DNA from: Cepaea nemoralis
Lineage: Eukaryota > Mollusca > Gastropoda > Stylommatophora > Helicidae
Length of the DNA: 64,000 nucleotides
Reading direction: 5' to 3'
Assembly: GCA_014155875.1 (NCBI GenBank)
Contig: JACEFZ010028299.1
Span: 1-64,000, forward strand
The position numbers were made by a program, and so were the translations under genes. This document shows positions 43,291 to 54,959 of this stretch, piece by piece. The stretch's first letter is position 1. Each line of letters opens with the position of its first letter. The notes below the pieces were generated by a model, which was not told where the DNA came from, did no database searches, and saw nothing but the letters and a program-made list of their open reading frames with translations.

Positions 43291-44166
43291 GAGAAGTTGA
43301 CACATATTATTACTTTTTTTTCAGAGGTTGCGAGGTAGTTGCTTTGAAAGCTGTTGCTACCGATCTGACTGGGTCAATATTGCAACTCAGGTGATCATCC
43401 ATCGAGGGGATGAAACTTGGCACGTGGTAAAGATTGAACACCACATGTCTTAAAATACAACTTGCATTTCTTATGCATTTCTATGCCAATATATGTATTC
43501 TTATGTATTTCTATACCAATGTATATAACAACAGAAAGGTCGATTCTGACATGGTTAAAATATTAACCCGGTATGTATATAGAGAGTATACATGAAAGAT
43601 GAGATCTTTCACGAAGAAGCCCCGGGGGGGGGGCGTGTCAGAATCTCGAACCGAGATGCAGGAACATCGTTACGCCCGCCAGGCGAACAGTCCCTAACCG
43701 GGATGCAGTAACGTCGTTACGCCAGCCAGGCGAGTATTAGTTACCTGCCCGCAGGTTGCTGGCTGACGCGATAGCCAGCGGTCAGGCAAGGACAAAGCAA
43801 GGCGCACGCGGTCCTCGTGACGTCAATCCACAGAGGGCAAGCGCTTTGCGAGATACAGACAGACAGCTTCGGTACTCGGACCAGACAGGACGTGTGGGTA
43901 GAGAAAAGCATTGTGTTCTGTGCCCGAAAGTCGAGTGCTTGTACATCTTGAGAGATAGATTGTAAAGCTGTGAGTTGTCTGTAAGTGTATTGATGCATTG
44001 TCTATGTATTGTAATGATCATCACATGCCAAACTAGATCGTGTTGCATGTGACTTGTAAATAAATCCATTGAACTTTCGTGTCGTTGTGTCTCAAGTCCA
44101 ATCATGTTGTACTTGTACTTGTCTCACATGTGTTAGGTATAACGAGCCAGGTCTAAGACCCTGACA
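43290..44166 (+). repeat. Element end plus LTR-like repeat, copy 3
   Basis: 43290-43560 matches 34820-35060 (TATTATTACTTTTTT, GACTGGGTCAATATTGCAAC, CCAATGTATATAACAACAGA). 43560-44166 is the most complete LTR-like copy: GAGATCTTTCACGAAGAAGC, CCCTAACCGGGATGCAGTAA, GACGTCAATCCACAGAGGGC, CCCGAAAGTCGAGTGCTTGT, CTTGTAAATAAA and AAGTCCAATCATGTTGTACT, ending AAGACCCTGACA. The orientation (AATAAA on +) is opposite to the neighbouring minus-strand element, so it belongs to another insertion. Confidence 0.7.
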
Positions 44167-44169
44167 TGT

Positions 44170-44281
44170 GTGATATCGACCTTCGCGTGATCTTGCAAAA
44201 ACGGACCTACATTTTCATATCTCGCGGTCTTTGGTACTTCTGGTGCCTCCGGAGGCCGGATAGGTGTGTGTGTGTGTGTGT

Positions 44282-44329
<48 letters not shown>

Positions 44330-44440
44330 AGGCACGCGAACCATACCGGCGGTCGGGGCGGAAACCAGCAGCGTGGAACTGGTCAGAGGCTGGGTTCGAG
44401 CCCCATAAGATACCTGGCGTAGGTAGGTTTATTATTAGTC
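44170..44440 (+). repeat. Conserved block with TG microsatellite before the ATPase, copy 2
   Basis: A (TG)n run (44263-44328) is followed by CCAGGCACGCG, CATACCGGCGGTCGGGGC, GGTCAGAGGCTGGGTTCGAG, ATACCTGGCGTAGGTAGG and TTATTAGTCATGGATCC. It parallels 35640-35840. The block may be the 5' untranslated region of the following ATPase gene. Confidence 0.65.
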
Positions 44441-45060
44441 ATGGATCCTAGGTGGAAACATCCTTTTACCGCTTTGATTGCGGGACCAATGGGGAGTGGA
44501 AAATCCGTCGTTGTGCAAAAGTTTCTGGCCCATCTACCAGACATGATGGACCCGATTCCAGAGTACTTTATATGGTGCTACAGAGAATGACAATCCATGT
44601 ATGAGACTATGAAAAGTATTCAATTTAACGAAGGTCTGCTGGATATGGAAAAATGGACAGGTGATAGACGTCGGCTAGTGGTAATAGAAGACCAAATGTC
44701 CGAGACAGATGATAGGGTGACTAAACTCTTTACTAAAGGCAGACATTCATCGCAACCCTAGCGTCATGAATATAGTCCAAAACCTCTTTGGTAAGAATTA
44801 AGAACAAAGAACCATCAGTTTAAACTCGCATTACCTAGTGGGTTTAAGAACCCTCGTGACGGGTCTCAGATGACCAATCTGGCCAAACAGATGTACCAAG
44901 CCGCGTGTCATATGTCCAAGAGAGTTTTAAGGACATGACAGCGGCTCCACGTGGGTATTTGCTCTTTGACCTTCGACAAGAAACAGCAGATCAGCACCGC
45001 TTACGAAGTCATATTTTTTCCCAATCAGCGCCAAGTTGTCTACGTCTCTAAATAATATTT
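44441..45060 (+). pseudogene. Packaging-type ATPase, broken (Polinton/adintovirus-like)
   Basis: From the ATG at 44441 (context GTCATGG), residues 15-22 are the Walker A motif GPMGSGKS, preceded by a hydrophobic strand. A Walker B-like strand RRLVVIEDQ lies near 44670-44695. Later segments readable in shifted frames include KLFTKGRHS and GFKNPRD. This layout matches A32/FtsK-like DNA-packaging ATPases of Polinton-like elements and related DNA viruses, which pump DNA into capsids. The gene is dead: a stop at about 44588, frame changes near 44750 and 44900, and several later stops. Family assignment is by motif and spacing only. Confidence 0.6.
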
Positions 45061-45179
45061 CCAACCAAGTGAAACATAACACGGGCCATGCTGCGGTTTC
45101 TGAGCGAGGCGAAGCCGACACGTAAAAGCCGTAATTAAAACAGCTTCCCTGGACTTTGTCCAATCAGTTTGTGAGTGCT

Positions 45180-45956
45180 GCACAATGTGTTAAAAGATAA
45201 TGTTCCACTGACACCAGCTCAGAAGAGGCATCTGCAGCAGCACAAAAACAGTCAGAGAGCGCTCATAAGACAAGAGACAAGACACTATCTATCAATAAAC
45301 AGAAACAAATTTTGCAACAAGTTGGTTTCATAGGTGCTTTATTAGGCCCCATTCTAACGTGTTGAAAGGCGTCGTGGGTTTGTAATGAAAAAAATGATCC
45401 TGATCGATCCCTGGCTGCTAGAGAAACCTTATGTACCACCCAACTGATAACCTGCGTCACTTGGATCATCAAATGCAACAAGTCCGGAAAAACAAAGATC
45501 TACCACTGCAGGAGACAGCCCTAATGTATCAACAAACTTTGCAGCGGTATCTGAATTGACTCGATCAGTACGGACACAAGCCTTTAGGCACTGTGAATAT
45601 CAAAATCCGCCACCGCCGGTACAAAAACCCGAAGTCAGCACATTATCGGCACCAGTAGTCGAGGCAACACTGACTAAAAGTCAAGTAAGCGAGGCAACGC
45701 CGGCTAAAAGACAAATAGTTGAGACAACATCAAAACAAGAAGAGTAAGTTGCCTACGCCCAAGTGGGAAAGATGGTGGCACAAATAAGAAAGTATTATTA
45801 CGACCCTCAGAAACACAGAGCCTACGGCAGAGCCGCCACTTTAAAACGCCAGGAGAGGCGATGGTAAAAAGTATTTAGTGAAGTGATTCGGATATCCCAA
45901 GTCATTCAACAGATGCATATCAGACCTAACCAGAAACTAATGGAATCAGTTATCAG
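45180..45956 (+). pseudogene. Remnants of small virion-type frames downstream of the ATPase
   Basis: Three short, decayed plus-strand frames follow the ATPase. The first (about 45185-45370) ends in a hydrophobic glycine-rich stretch (QVGFIGALLGPILT). The second (45480-45750) is proline/threonine-rich (PPPPVQKPEVSTLSAPVVEA). The third (45765-45956) is basic (KYYYDPQKHRAYGRAATLKR). Small basic and hydrophobic frames beside a packaging ATPase are expected of capsid accessory genes in Polinton-like viruses, but I cannot name them. Stops and shifts occur in each. They run directly into the retrotransposon end at 45957. Confidence 0.4.
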
Positions 45957-47205
45957 TTAGGGTATCTTCACTGCACTCCGGACAGGTCCATAGGTGCTCA
46001 GATCCTCCCCCAGCATATGCATCAGCCTTCGGTGGCTAATAGTGCCAGTTATGTGTTGGTTGACGAGGCACCTCATTTTCCCGATGTACCTCTCATGTCT
46101 GGCCGTGACAATTCTTATTCCCAAGTCTTTTATCCTGGACACCGATGTGGATTCACTGACGTCAAAGTCCTCTGTTCTCGACATATCTTTAAGGGTGTTA
46201 ATAACATCGGCACGATCCATGGGCTTGCCATCTGCAGGGTTGCAAAGCCAGCCATTTTATCAGCTCGTTCATTTCGCTTGACTCCCGCATGTCCCAGGAC
46301 GAAGATGAAGGTGACTTAACAGACAACAGACTTCCGCAGCGACTCGCTCCACTGCCTACGTACAGATCCAGCTTCGACCTTCCAAATCATGCTCATTGAA
46401 TCACTTAGTACACACACGTTGATATAATGCTGTGATTCTAGCCATATGAAAGCCTGTGTTACTGCCGTCACTTCCATCATCATGCTGTTCGTGGTCATAG
46501 GATGGGCACCACTGGATTCTTGAACGGTTCGGCCCGCTGAACGGGCTGTAAATGTCCATGCATCTCTCTGCTGCTTTACAACAGATCCATCAGTATAGAT
46601 GAGCACTTCGGGGTTGTCTGAGTGTTCATAGATGAGCGCGTTGATCTCTGCATTGACAGCGGCAGTGTTCTGCTCGCTGCACCGTCTGTCGAGTGTGATA
46701 ATGCAGGAGAAAGTGCACTTAAAAGCTGGAGGCACCGGCACCCATTCCTTGCCGGGGTTGATACTGGTAAGACTGCAGACCTGTCTGGCGACATCTTCCG
46801 CCTAACCCATCCATGATTTGCCCATCTTTAGCCTGTCACCCTTTTCTCTGAATATAGCTTCATGCAGAAGAAGCCACTCATCTGCACTTATTTTTAAGTA
46901 TGCACGAGTTCTCCAGATCTTGATCCTGTGGTTCATTGTCGGGAAGTCAAGGAGGTATCTCACTGCTACACAGCTGGTGTCTCTCGTGCAGCCCAAAAAG
47001 ATGCGCATGGCTTCGTTTTGTACCTTTTCGAGTCTTCCAATCTGTATAGGGCTGACAGTGAGGATGGCCAGGGCATACTCGATGCGTGAAAGCACCAGTC
47101 CTTGGAACAGAAGTATTAGCAGTCTTTGCTCGATATTGGCAGTCGTCATGACTCTCATTGCTAACAAACCTTTTCGAGCTTTCGTTATGACATTCCCTTG
47201 AGCAA
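45957..47205 (-). pseudogene. RNase H-bearing non-LTR element (copy 1), thumb to C terminus
   Basis: Minus-strand frames encode the RT thumb (VITKARKGLLAMRVMTTAN, QNEAMRIFLGCTRDTSC), then RNase H (VLIYTDGSVVKQQRDAW with Asp, MEVTAVTQAFIWL with Glu, CVLSDSMSMIWKVEAG with Asp) and a C-terminal tail ending PVRSAVKIP at 45957. The upstream half of the same element is found on the plus strand at 47206-48750 and 51766-52668. Frames are interrupted near 46800 and 46300. Confidence 0.8.
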
Positions 47206-48750
47206 GATGGCGGGACATTTTTTCGTCCCGTAAAATGGAACGTGTTTTTTCCGAAATGTGTATGGATTAAGTGTGTTTTTCGTGGTGAAATGGAGTTCGG
47301 ACCGTGCAACGAAGTTCGTGCACGCGCGCCCGGACTCCCTTCGGCGTATCATCGGCGCCCGGTGGCGATAGTTAAGCCTAACATGACGACCAGACGACCG
47401 ACAAGAACACGGCGTGGTAAGAGGGCGGGCACACGCAGAAGGCGGTTAAAATGTGACAGATTGGGCATCGGACACGTTCGAGTACTGTACCGGAACTGTG
47501 CATCATTTAGTCAACGCCGACCCATTCTTGAAAAACTACTATACGGAAACGATATTGTGGTCTTGCAAGAAACACAGCTCGGCGACGGAACAGTCAATGT
47601 CGCGGGTTCTCAGGGATTCCTTAACAGGCGGCACCTCGGACAGGCCATTCTGGTCCGCGACAACATACTAGTGTCTGAGATCGATATGTCTTCCTGGAAC
47701 AGTGATGCCCTGCAAGTGCATGCATTAAGAATAACGACACCAGTGCAGCTTGTAATCGTGAACGTTTATGCGCGAAATGGGAAGGTCGACGTGCGACAAT
47801 GACAGAGTTTGTTCGATATGGATGAAAGGCATATCATCTACTGTGGGGACTTCAATGCCAGAGGCAGTCAATTGGGGAATTGCATCACCAATAGACAGGG
47901 AGAAGATCTGGAGGACGCCCTGGCATCTGCTGCCCTAATCTGTCTGAATGATGGGAAGGTCACTAGAATAGCCACTCGACCAGGTGACTCTGACAGCGTA
48001 ATTGACTTGGCTCTGGTCGCCCACCATCGCACCAAGGTGCCGGTGGGGCACACTGGGATACCACAATAGTGACCACTACCCTTGTGTCATCCTGATCAAG
48101 AAATACAGGGCCATGAGTCAAAGAAACAAGACAAATGCCTTCCCGTACGACAACACTGGTCAAGACGCCATAAGCAAGATCAGAAGAAGAAAATTAACTT
48201 CCTCCCGCAGGAGACAAGAAAGATGGTTGCAGCCACCATGGTGAAATGGAGAGGTCGAGAAGGCATGGCTGGGAAAGAGGCAGGCTGTCAAAGACTGGCA
48301 AAAGGCCAGAAAGGCTAACATGCCACAGGTTGAGTTGGCGAACCTGAGACTGAGGTCGATAGGACGACGACTTTATTCAAATCCTGCGCCAAACAGGCCA
48401 AGACCGAGAAATGGGACGAGTTCTGCAGGAAGGTGTGCTCCGAGCGATCTCTTACGACATTCTGGCTCCTCCACAAGAGCATGAACGGTGCTGCACAACG
48501 TAGGGGTATTCCAGACTTTCAAGGCACAGACCTCGCATGGAAAAAGTCGGATGCACGCTACATAGAACAGACTGACCAGAAAGACGAGCCCGCCAGACAG
48601 AGGACCACAACGGCACTCTCTCAGTTGTGCGAGGGGGTCGGGACAGACGAAGAATGGACAATCACAGCTGAGATATTGCGTGCGATGCTCAAGAAATCAC
48701 CTAACACCGCCCCAGGCCCAGACGGCATCCGATATTGTGACATATTGGGA
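47206..48750 (+). pseudogene. Same element family, 5' end, endonuclease and RT fingers
   Basis: A leader beginning CAAGATGGCGGGAC is followed by a basic N-terminal stretch (TRRPTRTRRGKRAGTRRRRL), endonuclease motifs VRILYRNCAS, VVLQETQLGD (Glu), IVNVYARNG, CGDFNARGSQLGN, SVIDLALV and NSDHYPCV (in a second frame), then a linker (LWLLHKSMNGAAQRRGIPDF in part) and KSPNTAPGPDGIRYCDI. The reading ends there at an insertion (about 48750). Frames are broken near 47800, 48060 and 48340. Confidence 0.8.
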
Positions 48751-50643
48751 AGTTGGAAGCAGTACCCACCTCGACTTACCCCACCATGAAGTAAAGCTAT
48801 GAGGATGGGACTAATTTCATTTGGAGGGGATGGGTCCTTGGAAGCCAAAGTGTCCCATAATAGCTCTGGAAATCTAGGGGTTTCCCAGGAATGTTAATTT
48901 CTTCCCTCCAAAATCTTCCTTCCCGAAAAGAGAAACTTATTTAGCTCAAGAGTCCCCCACCTATGATAATTTTCCCTTTTAGGTGAAATGGTCACAGGAA
49001 ATTTATAAGATTTAAAGTTCCCTTTTCTGAGTAACCTGGAACCTGGGAGATTACAATAGAACAGAACTTAGCTGTCTATTCGTGTTTACCCAGTCACCTG
49101 TAGTTCCAGATTCTACCATTATGTGAGGTAGTTTCATTAACTAAACACATAAATAATAAAATGTTTTGTCACACCAAAATGTACTGGACAGAAGAATGCA
49201 GGAAAAGTTAATTTTGTTTATTAACCAAAAGCTGTGGAAGTAAACCAGTGAAGCATTATGATCATATGAACAATACACATCAGTCTTTAGAATAATGATC
49301 TATAGACACCATGGAGAATAGAACTCCTAGAAGATCTCATGGTTGTTCAGTCATTTAATCACTGGACTACACCACTAATTTCCTATCATTGTCTCTGCAC
49401 TACACAAATGTTCTTCTAGTGAACCTTCAGTTAGTTTATTAGTGAAAAACTTTGAATTAACCAGTCTACACAAATAAGATCTGGAGAGATTCATAAAATA
49501 CTCTCCTCTCTGGAAGTTTTTGCTGGTTCCAGTAGTTATCTAAATGAATAACTGACTATACACAGTCCTTCCTTATTAATTTGTCATTCAGACTTCTGCC
49601 ATGATTTAGATAATCTGCAAGTTCCTTGTGAGGTATAAAATGATCCTAGTGATCTTAGAAATGTTCCTGAATCTCAAACATAGTCAATCATCAGAATGAT
49701 CATGAAACACAGATCAGTTTTCGGGCAAAGGTCGGTAATGATCTGGGGACTCATTGATTTGTTCAACCTTAGTCCTGACTGCAGATCCCTTTTAGTCCCT
49801 CTTTATTACAGATCTGCTCTTGGTTTACAGATCCATTGTACATTATTGGGCAATGAATTGCAACTCTGGATCATGACAATCTGCGAACACCGTCATCCTC
49901 ACCTGAGGTGGATAAACATGGTGAACCTATTTATATCTAGTCAATGGATGATAATTCTCCAGTTGACAAGAATGGAAAGGGCTACAGACAGAAGTTCCAG
50001 CAGGTAGCAGTTTCAGGAAGTACTACAAGTTAGAGCTACAGTGTCTCTTATTTGTACTGGCATTAGACCTCAGCAATTGTAGTTGGCAGGCCCTCTTATC
50101 CTGCCCTTGTACATGTTGATCTGTTGACTGATGTTCTCACAGAGGACACAGACACAGTGAATGACAAGGCGAGGAGAGGAATGATGGAGAGTGAATGATA
50201 AAATGCACCCAGCATAACTGATCCTAAATAGTAATGGAACAGAACAGGATGATTGTTTTAATTTCATAAACTCATGTTACCATCAGTGCTGCCTCAATTG
50301 TTTTAGTCTGCCTGGTTCCTTTCCTGTTTATACCTTCTCACCTCTTCTGTCATTACCTTTACTTACTTCTTCTGACACTGGGGTGGTAATCCCCTTGACA
50401 GTTTAGAAGTGCTTATGCATGGAAGCATACTATATGTTTCTCCTTTACTTACTCTGTCAAACAGGGTGATGCTTTAATAAAACTACAGTCCACATGTTGA
50501 ATCCAAGTAATAATGTAAAGAACATACATTAAATATTTTCACTCTTATGTTAATATAAGTAACATATAATTGGTATGAATGTGGAGGTCTGTGTGAAACA
50601 TTCCTTATGAGGATTTACACTGCCTCTCATTCATTAACACACG

Positions 50644-50730
<87 letters not shown>

Positions 50731-51765
50731 GGAGTGAAAGAAAGATGAGAGGACACAATGCACTCATTCTCTCATTCTAACACCAATCTTCTTCTGTATT
50801 CGTTCACTTGAGTGCTGGGGCTGGGCTGTTAGCTTGACTGTGATTCGGTCAGAGTGCTAGATACATGTTTGATCACGTCACAATGCGTTCGAATAATCAC
50901 AGCAGTATAAATGCAGGAACAGTCATTGGTGCTAAACATTTATACACACAATCTGTCTTCACGCCACGGACATATAAGATCAGAGGTAGAGCCTTTCATT
51001 CCTCTGTCTCGCATTCGCGTGTGTTGACGATTCGCTGAGGATTGGAACTAAGGCGACACATAGCACACAGATCATAGTTTATCCTGTACTAAATCTGCTC
51101 TGAACGCAGTCAGAAAGCTGGTAGGATTTAGACTCAAGAACAGGAAACAGTCTGGGCATAAGTGAGCCTCTTTTCACAGCTTACGACATAGTGTTTGTAC
51201 AGCAACTCCTCTGGAAACGGAAGATAGATGGAGTTAGATATCTACATCAGTGCTGGCAGAGAGTAGCCATTTTGGGACCGGGAGAAAGTTGGCGGCTCTC
51301 TTCGGATAGAAGAATATATATTTTTCATTTGTGCCGAAACTTACACACACACACACACACTCTCATACATAAAGCTTTACCTGACTCATATATAAACTCA
51401 GCCATAATTTAGTCTGAAGTATTCCCATGAATCAGGCAGAGGGACATACAGATCAAATGGACTCTTACTGAAACCACATCTGGCCTCATTGACGGTCGAT
51501 CTGCATGTGCCAAATGTTAGCGTCTCTGAACCCAAAACCTTTCGCGCCGACGCGATTCTACTAGGTTACCCAATTAGTAGAGCAGGCTTCGACCACATGA
51601 CCTGTCCATCACGGGGTGTCATAGCTATTATTAAAGCTGACACCACATTCCCAGCATTCCAATGCTTCCTAGTGCGAACGCTTTTGGATTCAAGTGTGTT
51701 TTGAAATTGTGCTGTGCAGAAGTGAACAAGACGGAGTGCGCAATAATGCGACAGATATGGTGACC
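48751..51765. mobile_element. ~3-kb insertion splitting the RT, class unknown
   Basis: RT sequence stops at 48750 and resumes at 51766, so about 3 kb was inserted between GIRYCDI and the next conserved residues. The inserted DNA has no recognisable protein motif. It contains a CA/TA microsatellite at 50638-50730, and I could find no convincing terminal repeats or target duplication. It may be a composite of several insertions. Confidence 0.5.
50638..50730. repeat. CA/TA microsatellite
   Basis: A short (AC)n followed by about 75 bp of (AT)n. Confidence 0.95.
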
Positions 51766-52668
51766 TACTGGTGATATCAGATGATGACATGGAAGAACTG
51801 GCCAGAGAATTCAACACCAGTATCCAGAGGGGTCAGGTCAAAGAAGAATGGCTACACAGCTACTTGCTGCCGCTGCCAAAACCGAACAAAGACCATTCCA
51901 AGATAAGCGGCTACAGAATCATTACGATGCAGAATACTGTTGGCAAGCTACTTGAGAAAATTGTAGCACACAGACTTGCTTGGGACTTGGAACAGCTCGG
52001 ATGCTTCCCGCCCAAACTTGGAGGATACAGACGCAACAAAGAGTCATGGCTGAATGCGGCGGTCTTTGCTCAAGATGTTTACGAAGGATTTCAGGTCAGA
52101 GAAGAGACATGTGCGGCCGCCATAGATTTAGAGGACGCATATAACAGAGTATCTTTCGAGCACTTGATGCAAACTCTCCTCAGACTGAAAGTGCACCCTC
52201 ACCTTGTACGATGGATAGCTGCAGTTCTACTCCAAAGGAAGGTGGTGCTAAGATGCGGGAGTTGGTCTTCTGAGCCGATAACGATATGTCCAGGATTTCC
52301 GCAGGGTTAACCACTGTCACCAGTACTATTCAACGTGTATACGGTGCCGATCACTGAACAACAGTTGGACGGGAGGGGTAGGACTCTGTCATTCTTTGAT
52401 ATCCTCGTGTATCGACAGGGTCGAGATAGACAGACGGTTGCCAATGATATGCAGGGCAAACTAGATCGAATTTCCTCATGGTGTGCTGATGCCGATGCAC
52501 TTGTCAACCCTGCAAAGGCAACGGTTACATGGTTCTCACTAAACAACCATATTGTGAAAACAGACCTGCCGACAGTAAGAATGGATGGGAGCAGTTTGAG
52601 TAGAACCCAGTCAATGACATATCTTGGCGTGAGGCTTGATCGTAGTTTGTCTTTCAGAGATTATGTGG
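51766..52668 (+). pseudogene. Copy 1 RT palm, continued
   Basis: ELAREFNTSIQRGQVKEEWL, PKPNKDHSKISGYRIITMQN, LGGYRRNKESWLNAAVF, motif A AAAIDLEDAYNRV, motif B PGFPQG followed by a stop, then PLSPVLFN, and YLGVRLDRSLSFRDYV. The motif C position reads LSFFDILVYRQG, so the YADD seen in copy 2 is lost by deletion. Coding homology ends at GATTATGTG (52668). The missing next residues are those at 47205 on the minus strand. Confidence 0.85.
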
Positions 52669-52857
52669 TAATTGGTCAGAATTGGGGAGACTGGAGATTT
52701 AGGAGATGAGGGGGTGGAAGCCTCTATAAAAAGGATGACGTGGCCTAATTCGCCACGGACCAAGATGCGCTGGACCCACAGTAGCTGTGGGAAAGTGTTT
52801 TCGGTGGAGGGCCACCATATCTGTGCTAGACCTGCACAGACTTGACCGTCATCCGCG
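52669..52857. other. Unassigned spacer between element copies
   Basis: There is no coding similarity. It lies between the inversion breakpoint and the truncated 3' end of copy 2. Confidence 0.5.
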
Positions 52858-54730
52858 TCACTGTCTAGCGTCTAGCGAATTCTCGAAAATCAACGCTTGT
52901 ACTTCAGCCTCCACAGCAGCCGGATTTTCTTGTCTGCATTTTCTATCTAGTTGGATGCAAACTGAAAAAAATGTGCAGAAGTCTGTTGGCACTTGCACCC
53001 ACTCCTCGCCAGGTTCTAAGTCCTCAAGTGAACACACCTGTTGAAGAATGTCTTCGGCTTGACCCATCCACGACCATCCTCTTTTTAACCTGCTGCCCTT
53101 CACCTTCCTAATTTCACTATGCAGTGGATGTTGTGTGTTTGCGTTAACTCTGAGGTAGGCGCATGCCCTGCAAACTTGTATTCTCTCTTCAATGGTTGGA
53201 AAACCAAAAAGGTAGCGCATCGCCCTGCATGCTGTATCTCTTGTACATCCAAGAATAATGTGCATAGCTCCATTCTGAATCCTTTCCATCCTTTCTATCT
53301 GCTTATGGCCGAGAGTCAGGATTGCCATTGCATACTCCAAAACAGACATGACCAGCCCCTCGTACATAAGACATAGATGGCGCTGCTCACAGTTTGCTGC
53401 CGCCATCACCCGCATCGCTGCCAAACCCCGCTTGGCCTTTGTTATCACCTGGTCTATGTGCACATTATAAGCAAGGCTTCGATCAAACCGTATCCCCAGG
53501 TAATTCATTGCCTGCGTTCTTTCCACCGTCTCTGAACACAGCATTACAGTTGGTGTTGGAGTGTCGACAATATGATTATTCAACGAGAACCAAGTCATTG
53601 CCCCAGCTTCATCACACCAAGTACTTATGCGATTGAGTTCGGTTTGTAGTTCCATAGCAACCTCCTCTCTAAACTTACCCTGACGATACACTAAAACATC
53701 ATCGGCATATGACAATGTCCTGCCAGGTCCAGTGATCTGCTCACTGGTGATTCTCACTGTGTAGGCGTTGAACAGTACCGGAGATAATGGTGATCCCTGT
53801 GGTAGGCCAGGATATATTGTTGTTGGTTCCAAAGTCCAACTGCCATATCTAAAAACTACTTTCCGTTGGAAGAGGGCTGCAGCGATCCAACTAAGGAGGA
53901 ATGGACTTACGTTTAGTTCAAGAAGCTGAAACATTAAAACATCTAATGGTACTCTGTTGTATACATCCTCAAGATCAATCCCTGCAGCAACGGTTTCAGT
54001 GCCTGAGTGGAAACCTTCATAGACATCATGGGCAAAGACTGCTGCATTGGTCCAGGTTTCTCTTTTTGGACGGTACCCACCCAGGGTAGGTGGGAAAACA
54101 CCTTGCCTATCTAGCTGGCTTGATATTTTCCTGGCAATTACCTTCTCCAGCAGCTTGCCTATTGTATTCTGCATGGTTATAATTCGATATCCCTGAATTT
54201 TTTTGTGGTCTTTGTCAGGCTTCGGCAAGGGAATCCGATAGCTGTGTAACCATTCCTCCTTGATGCTAGCACTCCCTATACTGTTGTTGTACATGTCTGC
54301 TAGTTTCTCTAGCTCATTGTCGGTACACCTATTGATGTCGTCGTATCTTATGCCATCAGGACCTGGAGCACTGTTTTTTGATCGTCGAAGTACAGCCTTG
54401 ATTTCTTTCACCGTCACTGTGTCTTCATCCGAAGTGTTCTGGGCCTTGCATCTGTCTGAGGTGACCTCCTTGGCCAGATTTCGGCCTCCCATGTCTGTCT
54501 GGTTGCTCTGCTCAAGATAGCGTTCAAAGAGTTCTTTGCCCTTGTCCTCGTCAGTCCTCTGCCAGAAGAGGTCAGCACCTTGGAAGTCAGAAATGCTCTT
54601 ATTCTTGACTACACCACTCATGCTTTTATGTAGTCGCCAGAACAATTTCAGTGACTTGTCTGTGCTTACTCTTTGACACACCTCTGCCCATTTTTCGCTT
54701 TTAACCACCTTGACCAGTTTTTTTTAATAG
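52858..54730 (-). pseudogene. Copy 2 reverse transcriptase (616-codon open frame)
   Basis: This is the longest RT frame in the window. It contains KSEKWAEVCQRVSTDKSLKL, SAPGPDGIRYDDI, PKPDKDHKKIQGYRIITMQN, LGGYRPKRETWTNAAVFAHD, motif A AAGIDLEDVYNRV, motif B PGLPQGSPLSPVLFNAY, motif C LSYADDVLVYRQG, YLGIRFDRSLAYN and thumb AMHIILGCTRDTACRAMRYL. Compared with copy 1 it lacks about nine residues before TWFSLNNHIV, an in-frame deletion. Catalytic residues are intact. It stops before RNase H. Confidence 0.9.
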
Positions 54731-54959
54731 CTTACTTTTGTGTGCATCTCTCTTTCTAAGTGCAAGCAGAGACTAGGATGACCAGCTCTGTTCTTCTTGA
54801 CATTTTGCCATCTCCTTACAACACTACGCTTATCCACCCAAGCCTTCTCCACCTTGAAACTCCACCACGGTGGCTGCTCCCAGCTTTTTTTCCTGCCCTG
54901 AAACTTTCTGCGCTTGTCACATCTTATTTTACTCACCACATCTTGCCCTGTATTGTCAC

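Noticed and set aside
45556..45747. Proline-rich frame as a host protein exon
   Set aside because: It sits in a row of decayed frames behind the packaging ATPase and has no splice sites; a virus-like remnant is more likely.
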